From Butyrivibrio fibrisolvens (GTDB lineage: Bacteria > Bacillota > Clostridia > Lachnospirales > Lachnospiraceae): a stretch of 64,000 bases of DNA. Below the pieces are notes generated by a model. That model was not told the DNA's origin, made no database searches, and was given only the letters and a program-made list of their open reading frames with translations. This document shows, piece by piece, positions 43,521 to 51,422 of this stretch (positions are counted from its first letter, which is position 1; each line of letters opens with the position of its first letter). The translations under genes and the position numbers were made by a program. The stretch spans positions 272,857-336,856 of the forward strand of contig NZ_CP065801.1 in assembly GCF_023206215.1 (NCBI RefSeq). Direction: 5' to 3'.

Positions 43521-43555
43521 AGAGGTTCTCACGAATTACTATCGTAAAAACCTCT
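43521..43555 (-). terminator. Terminator after the GNAT/YoaP gene (copy B)
   Basis: AGAGGTTCTCACGA (43521-43534) pairs with TCGTAAAAACCTCT (43542-43555), wobble pairs included, followed on the minus strand by six T residues. Equivalent to 13276-13311. Confidence 0.82.
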
Positions 43556-43600
43556 CTGCGACTCTTTTTCTGACATGAATCACGCATCAACTATGTATTA

Positions 43601-44347
43601 TTACTTCCCAATCAGCTTAAGGAATTTCTTATCATTCATCTGCTCGTTGGTCACGTACTCGCCATCACAGAAGAAAGAATATGTTGTGATAGGAGTAGGT
43701 GCGTTCTGAGCTTCATCTCTGCTCTGGATCTTAATTGCTTTGAATGGAATGCTGTTCTTCTTGGCGGTTTCTTCCAAGACAGGAACATACTTAGCATTGA
43801 ATGGACACTGGTTTGTGTAATAAAGCACATAGCCTTTTTCATCTATGTGTGGATGCTTGGCACATTCCTTAAAAGCTGGCTTGCCAGCCTTCTTATCAAA
43901 TGGCAGGTACCAAAGCTGAATACCATTATCAGCTTCATCGCATACTTCAAAGCCTTTATATTTCAAGAACTTAGGATCCGCAAGGAATGGCTTTTTCTTG
44001 GCTGAAGAAAGAATGCAAAGACCTTTCCTACCCTTTTCCTTACTGTCAGCAATACAGGCATCCAGAAGCTCTGTGGAATAGCCATGTCCTTTAAAAGAGC
44101 CAGAAACCCACAGGCAATCTATGTACATATAACCATCAGCCTCAATAGGGACCCATGCACTCTCAGCAGGAATGTACTCAATAAAGCACTTGCCACGCTC
44201 TGCGCTCTTAAAAAAAACAAGTCCTTCGTCAAATCTGTCTGCAAGCCAGGCTTTCTTTGATGAAACCTGAACATCTTTATTATTGGATATAGCGCAGCAA
44301 ATGTGCTCTTCCTCTAAATTGTCCTTGGTAACTCTAATATATTCCAT
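43601..44347 (-). CDS. GNAT acetyltransferase fused to YoaP-type thioredoxin-like domain (copy B)
   Basis: A 248-aa paralogue of 13393-14139 with the same GNAT loop (FKGHGYSTELL) and the NQCPFNAKYVP redox-like motif. About 25 residues differ, so this pair is older than the SDR and Fe-S pairs. Its ATG at 44347 is 6 nt after the SD of leader element R3, which copy A lacks. It ends with its own terminator, and beyond that the two copies join different truncated genes. Confidence 0.86.
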   Translation of the reverse strand: MEYIRVTKDNLEEEHICCAISNNKDVQVSSKKAWLADRFDEGLVFFKSAERGKCFIEYIPAESAWVPIEADGYMYIDCLWVSGSFKGHGYSTELLDACIADSKEKGRKGLCILSSAKKKPFLADPKFLKYKGFEVCDEADNGIQLWYLPFDKKAGKPAFKECAKHPHIDEKGYVLYYTNQCPFNAKYVPVLEETAKKNSIPFKAIKIQSRDEAQNAPTPITTYSFFCDGEYVTNEQMNDKKFLKLIGK

Positions 44348-44446
44348 GATTAACCTCATGTCGCGAGTGAAACGAGTGACTAATGGTTCAAATTGATGGA
44401 GCTCGCGTCATCAATTTGAGTTTGAAAGTGGAACACTTTCAAACTT
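44348..44446 (-). repeat. Leader element R3
   Basis: Hairpin 1 GTTTGAAAGTG/CACTTTCAAAC, hairpin 2 CAAATTGATG/CATCAATTTG with loop ACGCGAGCTC, then CTCGCGACATGAGGTTA. The CGCGAG loop can pair with CTCGCG. GGAGGAATAAG lies directly upstream, followed by a TTG that opens a 20-codon frame. Confidence 0.92.
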
Positions 44447-44468
44447 ATTCCTCCAATTTATTCTTCCA

Positions 44469-45392
44469 TCAAGGATTATGTATTACATTTCTCTTTCCAC
44501 TATTGGCAGTTCCTCTTACTTCTTCGTGGTAAAAGTAATCTACGATTGTTGGATGTCCTTTCTCTACTCTCTCATACGGAGTTTCATTATCAACAAACCT
44601 GCAATCATACTTTTTAGCCAGCTCTTCTGCTTTCTTTTCCAGCGCTTCAAAATAGCTGCGGTTCTTTTTGTTATAAATTTCGTCATACAGCGGCACCAGA
44701 TCCGGATGTTTATCGGAAATGTATTTCATGATATCTGCCTTAAAACCTCCGCGAAGATTCAGATTCTCAAGCCATACAAGGTCACACTGATCTTTTGTCC
44801 TGTCTATGATTGCTTCTATATCCGTAATCCCTGGGAACACGGGTGAAATGAAGCAAATTGTACGAATGCCTGCCGCATATACCTCTTTCATTGCAGCAAG
44901 CCTTCTTTCTATGCTTACTGCCGCATCCATATCATCTTTAAACTCTTCATCGAGAGTATTGATTGACCATGATACTGTAAGTCTGCTATTTTCATTGATC
45001 TCTTTTAGCAGATTCAGATCTCTTAGTACAAGGTCTGACTTTGTGCAGATAAGTATGTCCGCACCACTGTCCTTTAGTTCTTCCAGAAGTCTTCTTGTAT
45101 TTTTATATGTTTCCTCTAGCGGATTATAACCATCCGTAACTGTTCCAATGATCACCTTCTGGCCGGCATACTTCTTTGGATTCTTTATTTCAGGCCAGTC
45201 TTTCACATCCATGAAAGTTCCCCATTCCTCCGTATGCCCTGTAAAGCGTTTCATAAAAGATGCGTAGCAGTATTTACAGGCATGGGGACACCCCACATAG
45301 GGATTCACCGAATATCCTCCAATAGGAGTATTCGATTTTGTCATTACACTTTTTGTTTCTATATGATTTACTTTGATTTCTGGTTGTTCCAT
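44469..45392 (-). CDS. Radical SAM mobile pair protein B
   Basis: A 307-aa radical SAM protein of the SplB-like group. GCPHACKYCYASF (cysteines at residues 35, 39 and 42) binds the 4Fe-4S cluster that cleaves SAM; GTVTDGYNPLE and CTKSDLVLRDLNLL are further family motifs. It overlaps the upstream gene by 25 nt. The order MarR regulator - protein A - protein B is the laterally moving radical SAM mobile pair cassette known by computational annotation; its substrate has not been established to my knowledge. Confidence 0.88.
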   Translation of the reverse strand: MEQPEIKVNHIETKSVMTKSNTPIGGYSVNPYVGCPHACKYCYASFMKRFTGHTEEWGTFMDVKDWPEIKNPKKYAGQKVIIGTVTDGYNPLEETYKNTRRLLEELKDSGADILICTKSDLVLRDLNLLKEINENSRLTVSWSINTLDEEFKDDMDAAVSIERRLAAMKEVYAAGIRTICFISPVFPGITDIEAIIDRTKDQCDLVWLENLNLRGGFKADIMKYISDKHPDLVPLYDEIYNKKNRSYFEALEKKAEELAKKYDCRFVDNETPYERVEKGHPTIVDYFYHEEVRGTANSGKRNVIHNP

Positions 45393-46066
45393 ATCCTCTG
45401 TTCCTCCAGCACTTTGTTAAAAGCATCCGGCATTTCCTGTATCATTTCTTCTCCCATAATCGGAACAAGATCTTCTTTCCAGAATACAGGAATGTTCAGT
45501 TCATGAGCCTGTTCTGTCAATGAATAAGCCCACCCGGGATCTGTTTTAACAGTCCTGCTCTTTGCACCTGTCATGGTTCCCACCACAATCCAGTCAATGC
45601 CTGTAAGATCAACCTTACCCGGATCATCGAACAAAGGCTCAAAGGTAACATGATATTTTTTTGCCTTTACATTGCTCCGCAGTGCATCAATACGCCATAA
45701 CTCAGACTTTCTCGTAACTGTAACGCCAAACCATGCATTATCAAGATCTGTTTCAAAAGACAGAAGATCCGGTCGTTTGGTAAGAAAAAGAAACTGGTGC
45801 TGAGGATTCTCTGCTATCTTTTTAAAGACTTCCTCTCTCCATTCCTCATGCCAGCCCGAGAGATCGCTCATGCCGGTCAGCAGAAAATTCTGCGGCTTTT
45901 TCTTTTCCATCATACGAAGCTTTCCTTGAAAAAACTGTGGTTTTTCAAAATCATCTATGATGTGATAACGCCTCGTATTGTTTCTGGCATAGCAGTACGG
46001 ACATCCAACAGTGCACCCTATAACAAGATTCATGTTCTGAATCTGATCTTTAATACAGATACTCAT
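45368..46066 (-). CDS. Radical SAM mobile pair protein A
   Basis: A 232-aa DUF5131-like radical SAM protein. GCTVGCPYCYARN (cysteines at residues 18, 22 and 25) is the cluster motif, followed by LLTGMSDLSGWHEEW and FLTKRPDLL. It is shorter than most radical SAM enzymes. Its start overlaps the MarR stop by 4 nt (ATGA) and its end overlaps protein B, giving a tightly coupled three-gene operon. Likely works together with protein B. Confidence 0.88.
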   Translation of the reverse strand: MSICIKDQIQNMNLVIGCTVGCPYCYARNNTRRYHIIDDFEKPQFFQGKLRMMEKKKPQNFLLTGMSDLSGWHEEWREEVFKKIAENPQHQFLFLTKRPDLLSFETDLDNAWFGVTVTRKSELWRIDALRSNVKAKKYHVTFEPLFDDPGKVDLTGIDWIVVGTMTGAKSRTVKTDPGWAYSLTEQAHELNIPVFWKEDLVPIMGEEMIQEMPDAFNKVLEEQRIWNNQKSK

Positions 46067-46500
46067 TTGTCACTCCATTCCTCAAGGTTTACCCTGATGC
46101 GGTTAAGATACTCTTCAAACTGAAGAATCTCTTTATCCGTAAAATCACGATAATAAATATTCCCCATCTCATTGGATACGGAGTCATAAGCTTCTTTAAG
46201 TTCTTTGGCTTTATCTGTGAGGAACAGAAGAGTTTTTCTCTTATCAGCTTCATCCGTTTTGCGGCTTATCAGTCCGTTTTTTTCCATCCGCTCAAGCATG
46301 GTCGTAAGTGAAGTAATTGCAAGTCCGCTTTTCTCGGAAATAATTTTAATAGGAACACCATCTTCCTGCCATAAGACATAAAGAATCCTTCCCTGAGCTC
46401 CGTTAAATGCATCAATGTTTTTTTCTGCCAGTATCCTTTCAAATATACGATCACCCAGCTGTTTTATTTTTGTAACAAGAAATCCACCATTTGTCTTCAT
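46063..46500 (-). CDS. MarR-family regulator of the radical SAM mobile pair
   Basis: A 145-aa winged-helix protein: GAQGRILYVLWQEDGVPIKI, then the recognition helix SGLAITSLTTMLERMEKNGL and wing RKTDEADKRKTLLFLT. It is the first gene of the radical SAM operon and presumably represses it. The strong palindrome over its promoter and ribosome site is the expected operator. Confidence 0.9.
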   Translation of the reverse strand: MKTNGGFLVTKIKQLGDRIFERILAEKNIDAFNGAQGRILYVLWQEDGVPIKIISEKSGLAITSLTTMLERMEKNGLISRKTDEADKRKTLLFLTDKAKELKEAYDSVSNEMGNIYYRDFTDKEILQFEEYLNRIRVNLEEWSDK

Positions 46501-46504
46501 AATT

Positions 46505-46556
46505 AAATACTCCTATATCGTAGTTTTATACTACGATATAGGAGTATTTTTGTCAA
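46505..46556 (-). promoter_or_regulatory. MarR operator: 19-bp inverted repeat over promoter and SD
   Basis: AAATACTCCTATATCGTAG (46505-46523) and its exact complement (46531-46549) are separated by 7 nt. On the minus strand a -35 TTGACA (46551-46556) and -10 TAGTAT have a 17-bp spacer inside the repeat, and the AGGAG ribosome site of marR lies in the second arm. Regulator binding would cover the promoter; in mRNA the arm could also hide the SD if transcription starts early enough. Confidence 0.9.
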
Positions 46557-46641
46557 GCACACATATCATAACTTCGGAGATAACTTACTACTGTTATCCT
46601 GGAATATAATAAAAGTTGAGAAAACTAATACTATTTCAATT

Positions 46642-47850
46642 TTACACTGAATGTATCGAGCATATCCTCATCTTCTTGTTAATCGTCAGAACGCCCCACG
46701 CCTTCCGGTTTGCAGGAGATGCAGGCGGAATGAATACAGCCTCGCTTATAACGCTACTCTCTACCCTGCCAAGGTTTGTTATACAATGACCGTCACGCTT
46801 TTCATAGCCAAACATCTTGCTACCGACAAATCTACCGGCCTTGCTTTCAAAACTCCCAAGAGTCGATATTGCTATGGCATCAAGAAGTTCCGGATCCATA
46901 TTGAAATAACACGAGAGAACAAGCATTTCCTTATCAGGCTTACTCATGATGCTCCTGACTTCATGATCTACAGCCTTGGCAAGTTCCATGATCTCAGATC
47001 TTTTCTTCTTAACCACCACTCCGAAGGCAGTAGCATAGTTTCCAAGAGCACCTTTCTTATAGTTTTTGATTTCATTCCTTATGTCAGAAGCTATGACCAC
47101 CTTATCCGTACCCTCATTTATCATCATCTTAGCAACAAGATAGTCATTGAGTGATACCCCATTTTTCCTGCATAGATCAAGGAGAGAATCAAGTTCTTCT
47201 TCGTCAATCTTCTTTATTTCGCGCTTTATATCCTGTTTTGAATCATGATCACGTTCAAACCTAAGATACTCTTCGTAGCTGACCGTATGCCCTTCACCGC
47301 GCCACTTCTTATTGGCATACTTTATAAGCACCTTGCTGATAAACCCAAGGTCGCTGCCGCTCGGAAGGTCATCAAAACTTTCCATAAGCTTCTCATCAAC
47401 TGGGTGCGGCTTAACATCGTTCACATAAAGATCTGCAAACTCCTGCATCAGCTGAAGAAGTCCTCTTCCGTCACAAAGAAGATGATGAGTTATAAAAAGG
47501 ACTCTCGTTCCGCTCTCTGAAGGATAAGCAAAGACCTTAAGTAGTGCTTTCTTTTGAACGTTCCACCCGGCAGAAGATACCGCCTCATAATCAGTCTGCC
47601 AGTCATCGTTTGCTTTTTTGATTGTTACCGGGATTTCAAGTTGCGATTGTTCCTCATAATATATTCTGGCGCTTCCCTGCTCCTCGGCTATCAGACTTCT
47701 CATAAGCGGATGAGCTGATTTTAGAACACCAATGCTCTCGATGATCCTGTTCGCATCAAACTCTGCCCCAATCTCCGCCACGATGCCAAAGTGCATATTG
47801 GGGCACATGTAGTGCGCCCTTTCCGTATATAAATACTTCTTCTCAGCCAA
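46642..47850 (-). CDS. Condensation-fold acyltransferase-like protein
   Basis: A 402-aa protein of the condensation/PapA superfamily: catalytic motif HHLLCDG at residues 122-128, N-terminal ERAHYMCPNMHFGIVAEIGA and a late NLGRVESS segment. It is probably a stand-alone CoA-dependent acyltransferase. It starts with TTG at 47850 after GGGG; there is no better start. It is distantly related to the protein at 31862-33397, but not a recent duplicate. Confidence 0.8.
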   Translation of the reverse strand: MAEKKYLYTERAHYMCPNMHFGIVAEIGAEFDANRIIESIGVLKSAHPLMRSLIAEEQGSARIYYEEQSQLEIPVTIKKANDDWQTDYEAVSSAGWNVQKKALLKVFAYPSESGTRVLFITHHLLCDGRGLLQLMQEFADLYVNDVKPHPVDEKLMESFDDLPSGSDLGFISKVLIKYANKKWRGEGHTVSYEEYLRFERDHDSKQDIKREIKKIDEEELDSLLDLCRKNGVSLNDYLVAKMMINEGTDKVVIASDIRNEIKNYKKGALGNYATAFGVVVKKKRSEIMELAKAVDHEVRSIMSKPDKEMLVLSCYFNMDPELLDAIAISTLGSFESKAGRFVGSKMFGYEKRDGHCITNLGRVESSVISEAVFIPPASPANRKAWGVLTINKKMRICSIHSV

Positions 47851-47889
47851 TATCGTCCCCTTTTATGCAGATAGATTATTAAGTTCTCC

Positions 47890-49080
47890 TTACTCTCCCA
47901 GTATACAATCATTGAACTTCGCAAAATTCTTTAGTGTACGCTCCAACGCAGCACTAAGCTTTTTCGTCTGACGGATTCCGTCTTCCCACCATAGTCCTTT
48001 GACTCTCAAAATTCCCTCTTTGCGATCCGGTATGGCTTCAATACGCCCTACGAACTTATCTCCGTAGAGGATAGGCAATGTGTAATAGCCATATTTCCTT
48101 TTCACAGCCGGAGTATATATTTCCCAGGAATACTGAAAATCCCACAAAGCCTTTATAAGCGCTTTGTCCCACATTAGCGGATCAAGCGGAGCTATGAAAG
48201 ACATTCGGGGCTTAAGATCAGCATCTCCTTGAAGCACCTGCTTCATCAGCTCTTCATCTTCTACGCGGTAATAAAATAGCGGCTTAAAGCCTTCCACAAT
48301 TACCGGAACTATTTCCCCCTCAGTTGTCAGCCTATCAAGTATCCCTTTACGCTTCTCAGCATTTATGTTTATTCCAAGAAGTGCTGTACTGTTTTTATCC
48401 CACAAAAGACCTACCGCACCGATTCTGCGAAGAACACGCCACGTGATAAAATCGTCTTCATTTTTGCATGGATTATCTGCATTCAGAATTTCCTCAGATA
48501 TATGACTTTTAGCCAAATCATAGTACTTTCGGCTGCCCTTTTTGTGATGTATAACAAGCTCACCGTCTGTATATAACTGCTCCAGTACAGATCTGGCAGC
48601 CTGGGACTTTTTATGCCAATTACCACTCCAGTGCATCGAGGAATGCCAGAATATCTCTCCTTCAATAGGCAGAGTATCGCTGGACACAGGACCGTTCTCT
48701 TTTATGTAGGAAATAGCCTGTTCCTCTAGTTCAGCCAGGCCTTCAAAGGTATCTCCCAGCTCATTACTACGATCCCTGTAAGAAGAAAAATACGGCCAGT
48801 CTTCCGTAGGCCATATGGATAACTCTTTGTCCGCATAGTCCACAAGTTTGCGGTCTTTATACAAAAGATCCTGCAACATAGATTTCTTAAATCCTTTGAC
48901 TCTGGACTGCAAGGTCAGCTCTGCATTTTTCCCGCAAACATCCACAGGATCATACTGTATGCAGCCTGCCTGACGCACATACTCATATGCTCCATCTTTT
49001 CCTATAAACCGATATGTTCCTATCAGTCCCTGTTTTAAAAGGATAAATTGTCTTGCTTGTTCATTAGTAATTGTTTTCAT
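47890..49080 (-). CDS. AlkZ/YcaQ-like DNA glycosylase
   Basis: A 396-aa winged-helix (HTH_42) protein. AGCIQYDPVDVCGKNAELTL contains the catalytic Q-x-D motif, the form found in the YcaQ/AlkX subgroup, and LWWEDGIRQTKKLSAALERT is the usual C-terminal end. These enzymes remove alkylated bases and unhook interstrand crosslinks. The length is normal. It is 39 nt upstream of the condensation-fold gene on the same strand. A more distant relative is at 16155-17282. Confidence 0.85.
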   Translation of the reverse strand: MKTITNEQARQFILLKQGLIGTYRFIGKDGAYEYVRQAGCIQYDPVDVCGKNAELTLQSRVKGFKKSMLQDLLYKDRKLVDYADKELSIWPTEDWPYFSSYRDRSNELGDTFEGLAELEEQAISYIKENGPVSSDTLPIEGEIFWHSSMHWSGNWHKKSQAARSVLEQLYTDGELVIHHKKGSRKYYDLAKSHISEEILNADNPCKNEDDFITWRVLRRIGAVGLLWDKNSTALLGININAEKRKGILDRLTTEGEIVPVIVEGFKPLFYYRVEDEELMKQVLQGDADLKPRMSFIAPLDPLMWDKALIKALWDFQYSWEIYTPAVKRKYGYYTLPILYGDKFVGRIEAIPDRKEGILRVKGLWWEDGIRQTKKLSAALERTLKNFAKFNDCILGE

Positions 49081-49270
49081 CTATATTCTTTCCCGATATT
49101 TGAATCAATAAAGACCATTCGTTCCGAATCAAATTCCAGGTCCGTTCCAACCGGCAAATCATATATAGCTAAAACTGCAGGCTCTATTTAAACAAGCCTG
49201 TCAAAATCTACCTACTCCAACGATCCAATCCTCTATATACTTCGCCGATTATTCTGAAATATATTCCGGT

Positions 49271-49553
49271 TTACTGTTCCAACACTTTAAGATCAGATCT
49301 CTCATATTTGTTTTGACCTTTGAGGCTCTTCTTATACTTCCAGCATCTTATAGCATCATCCAGCGAAGCACCTTTGTTATCTGCAAAGAAATCCCTGATA
49401 TAGGTATTATACTCGAACTGCTTTCCAATAACGGTCTGCCCCTGCTTTGCCGTTCTCTTGATTTCATAATAAGCATCAATGGCATTACCATATGTTTTCC
49501 CAGCATTCGCTTTGAGCCATTTTTGAAATGTTACATTGAAAGAAAATGACCCC
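49271..49553 (-). pseudogene. C-terminal remnant of a DUF6434/SAP-type protein
   Basis: NVTFQKWLKANAGKTYGNAI, FEYNTYIRDFFADNKGASLD and the closing CWKYKKSLKGQNKYERSDL match the DUF6434 end of SAP-domain proteins of Firmicutes. No start remains. The region 49081-49270 holds nothing else I can identify. Confidence 0.6.
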
Positions 49554-49611
49554 TATTTTGCTCAGAAAAGGTTTCATACCCTTATATCTTAATAGTTGAA
49601 ACAAATAAAGA

Positions 49612-49634
49612 AAAGCCTTGTCATCAAGGCCTTT
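49612..49634 (-). terminator. Short terminator hairpin
   Basis: AAAGCCTTG (49612-49620) pairs with CAAGGCCTTT (49625-49634), with one bulge. On the minus strand it runs into TTTTCTTTATTT. It overlaps the stop codon of the next remnant. Confidence 0.65.
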
Positions 49635-49785
49635 CTATTATAAAATCCATCTTTACGTGATACCTGTACAGTTCATTACCTGGGTGCGGACCGTCAAATT
49701 GAAGGATGCGCTTGGTTTCAACATGATAATAGCCTATTCCTGATCCTCTTCCGCCCTCGAACTTTTCGCAGCCACATTGCTTCAT
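49624..49785 (-). pseudogene. HicA-like toxin remnant (C-terminal)
   Basis: GGRGSGIGYYHVETKRILQF followed by DGPHPGNELYRYHVKMDFII resembles the C-terminal strand-helix of HicA-type mRNA interferases, with the usual HPGN-like turn. The N-terminal part is missing and no HicB antitoxin is present. The assignment is tentative. Confidence 0.35.
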
Positions 49786-49924
49786 AAGTGCCGATATTTG
49801 GTCTTCGAATACTTTTCATGTGCTGTCAAGACCATTTATCTGCTTGTTTGTGTAGATATTTGGTCTTTTGCATGATATAAAGATATTACATAGTATATCC
49901 TGATAAGGAGATTTATGCGAAGTT

Positions 49925-50124
49925 AAATGTACTGATTCTGCATATGTTGTGTCTGCAGATTATGAGAAAGAACTTATTAACAAAAAGTCAGTATTTAAAG
50001 ATATGACAAATACAAAAACGCGATAAAAATCACCCTTATTTCAGCAAAAGGGACTTCCGGAACAGCGCATATGGGACATATATCAGAAGTGCTTACGCTT
50101 GATGATCTCTTCTTGCCGCTATGA
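49925..50124 (+). pseudogene. C-terminal remnant of an AAA-family ATPase (plus strand)
   Basis: CTDSAYVVSADYEKELINKK, then after an A5/A6 slip ITLISAKGTSGTAHMGHISE and VLTLDDLFLP, is the typical C-terminus of archaeal-type/DUF234-like AAA ATPases. The P-loop part is absent. It is one of few plus-strand remnants. Confidence 0.6.
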
Positions 50125-50386
50125 GTATATTAAACAGCATAGAAGAAGATAAATATACTAAGCAGCATAGAAAAGGAAAGGAGCGGCAACTCCTGTCCTT
50201 TTCGCTAATCTCAGAAAACAAGTCAGAAGATGAACTGATATCCGGCCTAAGGAACAACCAATATCAATTTATTATCCTTTCCCATCCATGCAAAGACTTT
50301 GGGGATGCCGGCCCGTCCAAGTGGGAAGTTTTAGTACTTTTAATTTTATATTCATTACGCTCCGCTCGGATAACGCTGAAAATTTT
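50125..50386. other. Gene-free stretch with one hairpin
   Basis: I see no convincing gene. An imperfect inverted repeat (AAAGGAGCGGCAACTCCTGT region, 50174-50201) could be a terminator. The open frame across it has no ribosome site or protein-like features. Confidence 0.4.
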
Positions 50387-51178
50387 TTAACAAGTAACAG
50401 GTGTGTAGAGGCCTAATTTCTCACAGGCATTATATATTCCATTTTTATCTACATCATCTGTTACATAGTCAGCCAGTTCTTTTAATTCAGGTATTGCATT
50501 GCCCATTGCTACTTTGGTCCAATCATCTTTAAACATTGAAATATCATTTCCTGAATCGCCAAATACTACTGCATCTTTGTAATCTGCACCAAAATAATCC
50601 ATTACCTTTTTTATTCCAACAGATTTATATGAAGGTTCAACAAACAAGTAATTTTCATGAAATCTATACCAAGGAAGATTTTTCAAAGATTTAAGTGTTT
50701 TCTCTTCTTCTATACTGCATGCCACATATGCCTTATAAATATTCTCATAATCCTCGGGATCAAGCCCTTCTACAATTCTTTGTTTCATGTAAATATCATG
50801 TGCGACTTTCTGAAAGCGGTCATCCGGAACAGTTCTTGTAGCAGAATTATCTATCTGTATTCCCCAAGGAAATCCCTTTTCCTGGCATTCTCTAATTAGT
50901 GCCACTATCTCCTTTTTAGGAAGAGGTTTAATACCAATAAGAGAGTTGTTGATTGTTACACCGTAGCCACCATCACTAACCATATTTTCAAAGCCAAGGT
51001 CTTTCATTGTATCTATTGCAAGAGCTTGTGCTCTTCCAGTAGCAATACATAGAAAGTGTCCTGCTTTTTTTAGCTTATCTATCGCCAATTTAGCTGAATC
51101 CGGTATATAGAAATTTTCATAGCCGCCTGCAGCAAGGGTTCCGTCGATATCAAAAAACAAGTATTTTTTCTTACTCAT
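50387..51178 (-). CDS. Cof-type HAD-superfamily phosphatase
   Basis: A 263-aa HAD IIB hydrolase: motif I FFDIDGTLAAGG (nucleophile Asp near residue 9), motif II ATGRAQ, and motif IV VVFGDSGNDISMFK. Cof-type enzymes dephosphorylate sugar phosphates or similar metabolites in the cytoplasm. AAGGAATATTTT precedes the ATG. The gene is divergent from a DeoR regulator, the usual partner for sugar-phosphate sensing. Confidence 0.92.
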   Translation of the reverse strand: MSKKKYLFFDIDGTLAAGGYENFYIPDSAKLAIDKLKKAGHFLCIATGRAQALAIDTMKDLGFENMVSDGGYGVTINNSLIGIKPLPKKEIVALIRECQEKGFPWGIQIDNSATRTVPDDRFQKVAHDIYMKQRIVEGLDPEDYENIYKAYVACSIEEEKTLKSLKNLPWYRFHENYLFVEPSYKSVGIKKVMDYFGADYKDAVVFGDSGNDISMFKDDWTKVAMGNAIPELKELADYVTDDVDKNGIYNACEKLGLYTPVTC

Positions 51179-51318
51179 AAAATATTCCTTTCAATAATCA
51201 ATTGAAGTATATAGATAATACCACGCAAATAAACACAGTATAATGTTTTTTGATGTTTATTTTTGGCGTTTATATGGTATATTATTGTTAGATTAAACAT
51301 TTATCAGAAATGTGGGTT

Positions 51319-51422
51319 AAGTTTGAAAATGTTTTATTTTATTTTCAAACCCAAATTGAAAACGAAAGTTTCATAAATTTGAACCATTAGTCACTCGTTT
51401 TTCTCACGACATGAGGTTATCT
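51319..51422 (+). repeat. Leader element R4 (divergent member)
   Basis: Shares the element's ends (AAGTTTGAAAATG at the start, TTGAACCATTAGTCACTCG and ACGACATGAGGTTA at the end) but hairpin 1 is enlarged and hairpin 2 weakened. SD GAGG is 6 nt before the DeoR ATG. Shows the element also occurs on the plus strand, in the same orientation relative to its gene. Confidence 0.85.

Noticed and set aside
43234..43590. 118-codon open frame on the minus strand
   Set aside because: It is a shadow of the FMN reductase remnant, which reads in another frame with clear similarity to 17291-17833.
49624..49785. Functional HicAB toxin-antitoxin system
   Set aside because: Only a C-terminal piece resembling HicA is present and there is no antitoxin gene.
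50121..50390. 89-codon plus-strand ORF
   Set aside because: No ribosome site, unusual composition and overlap with the end of the HAD gene; it is most likely chance.
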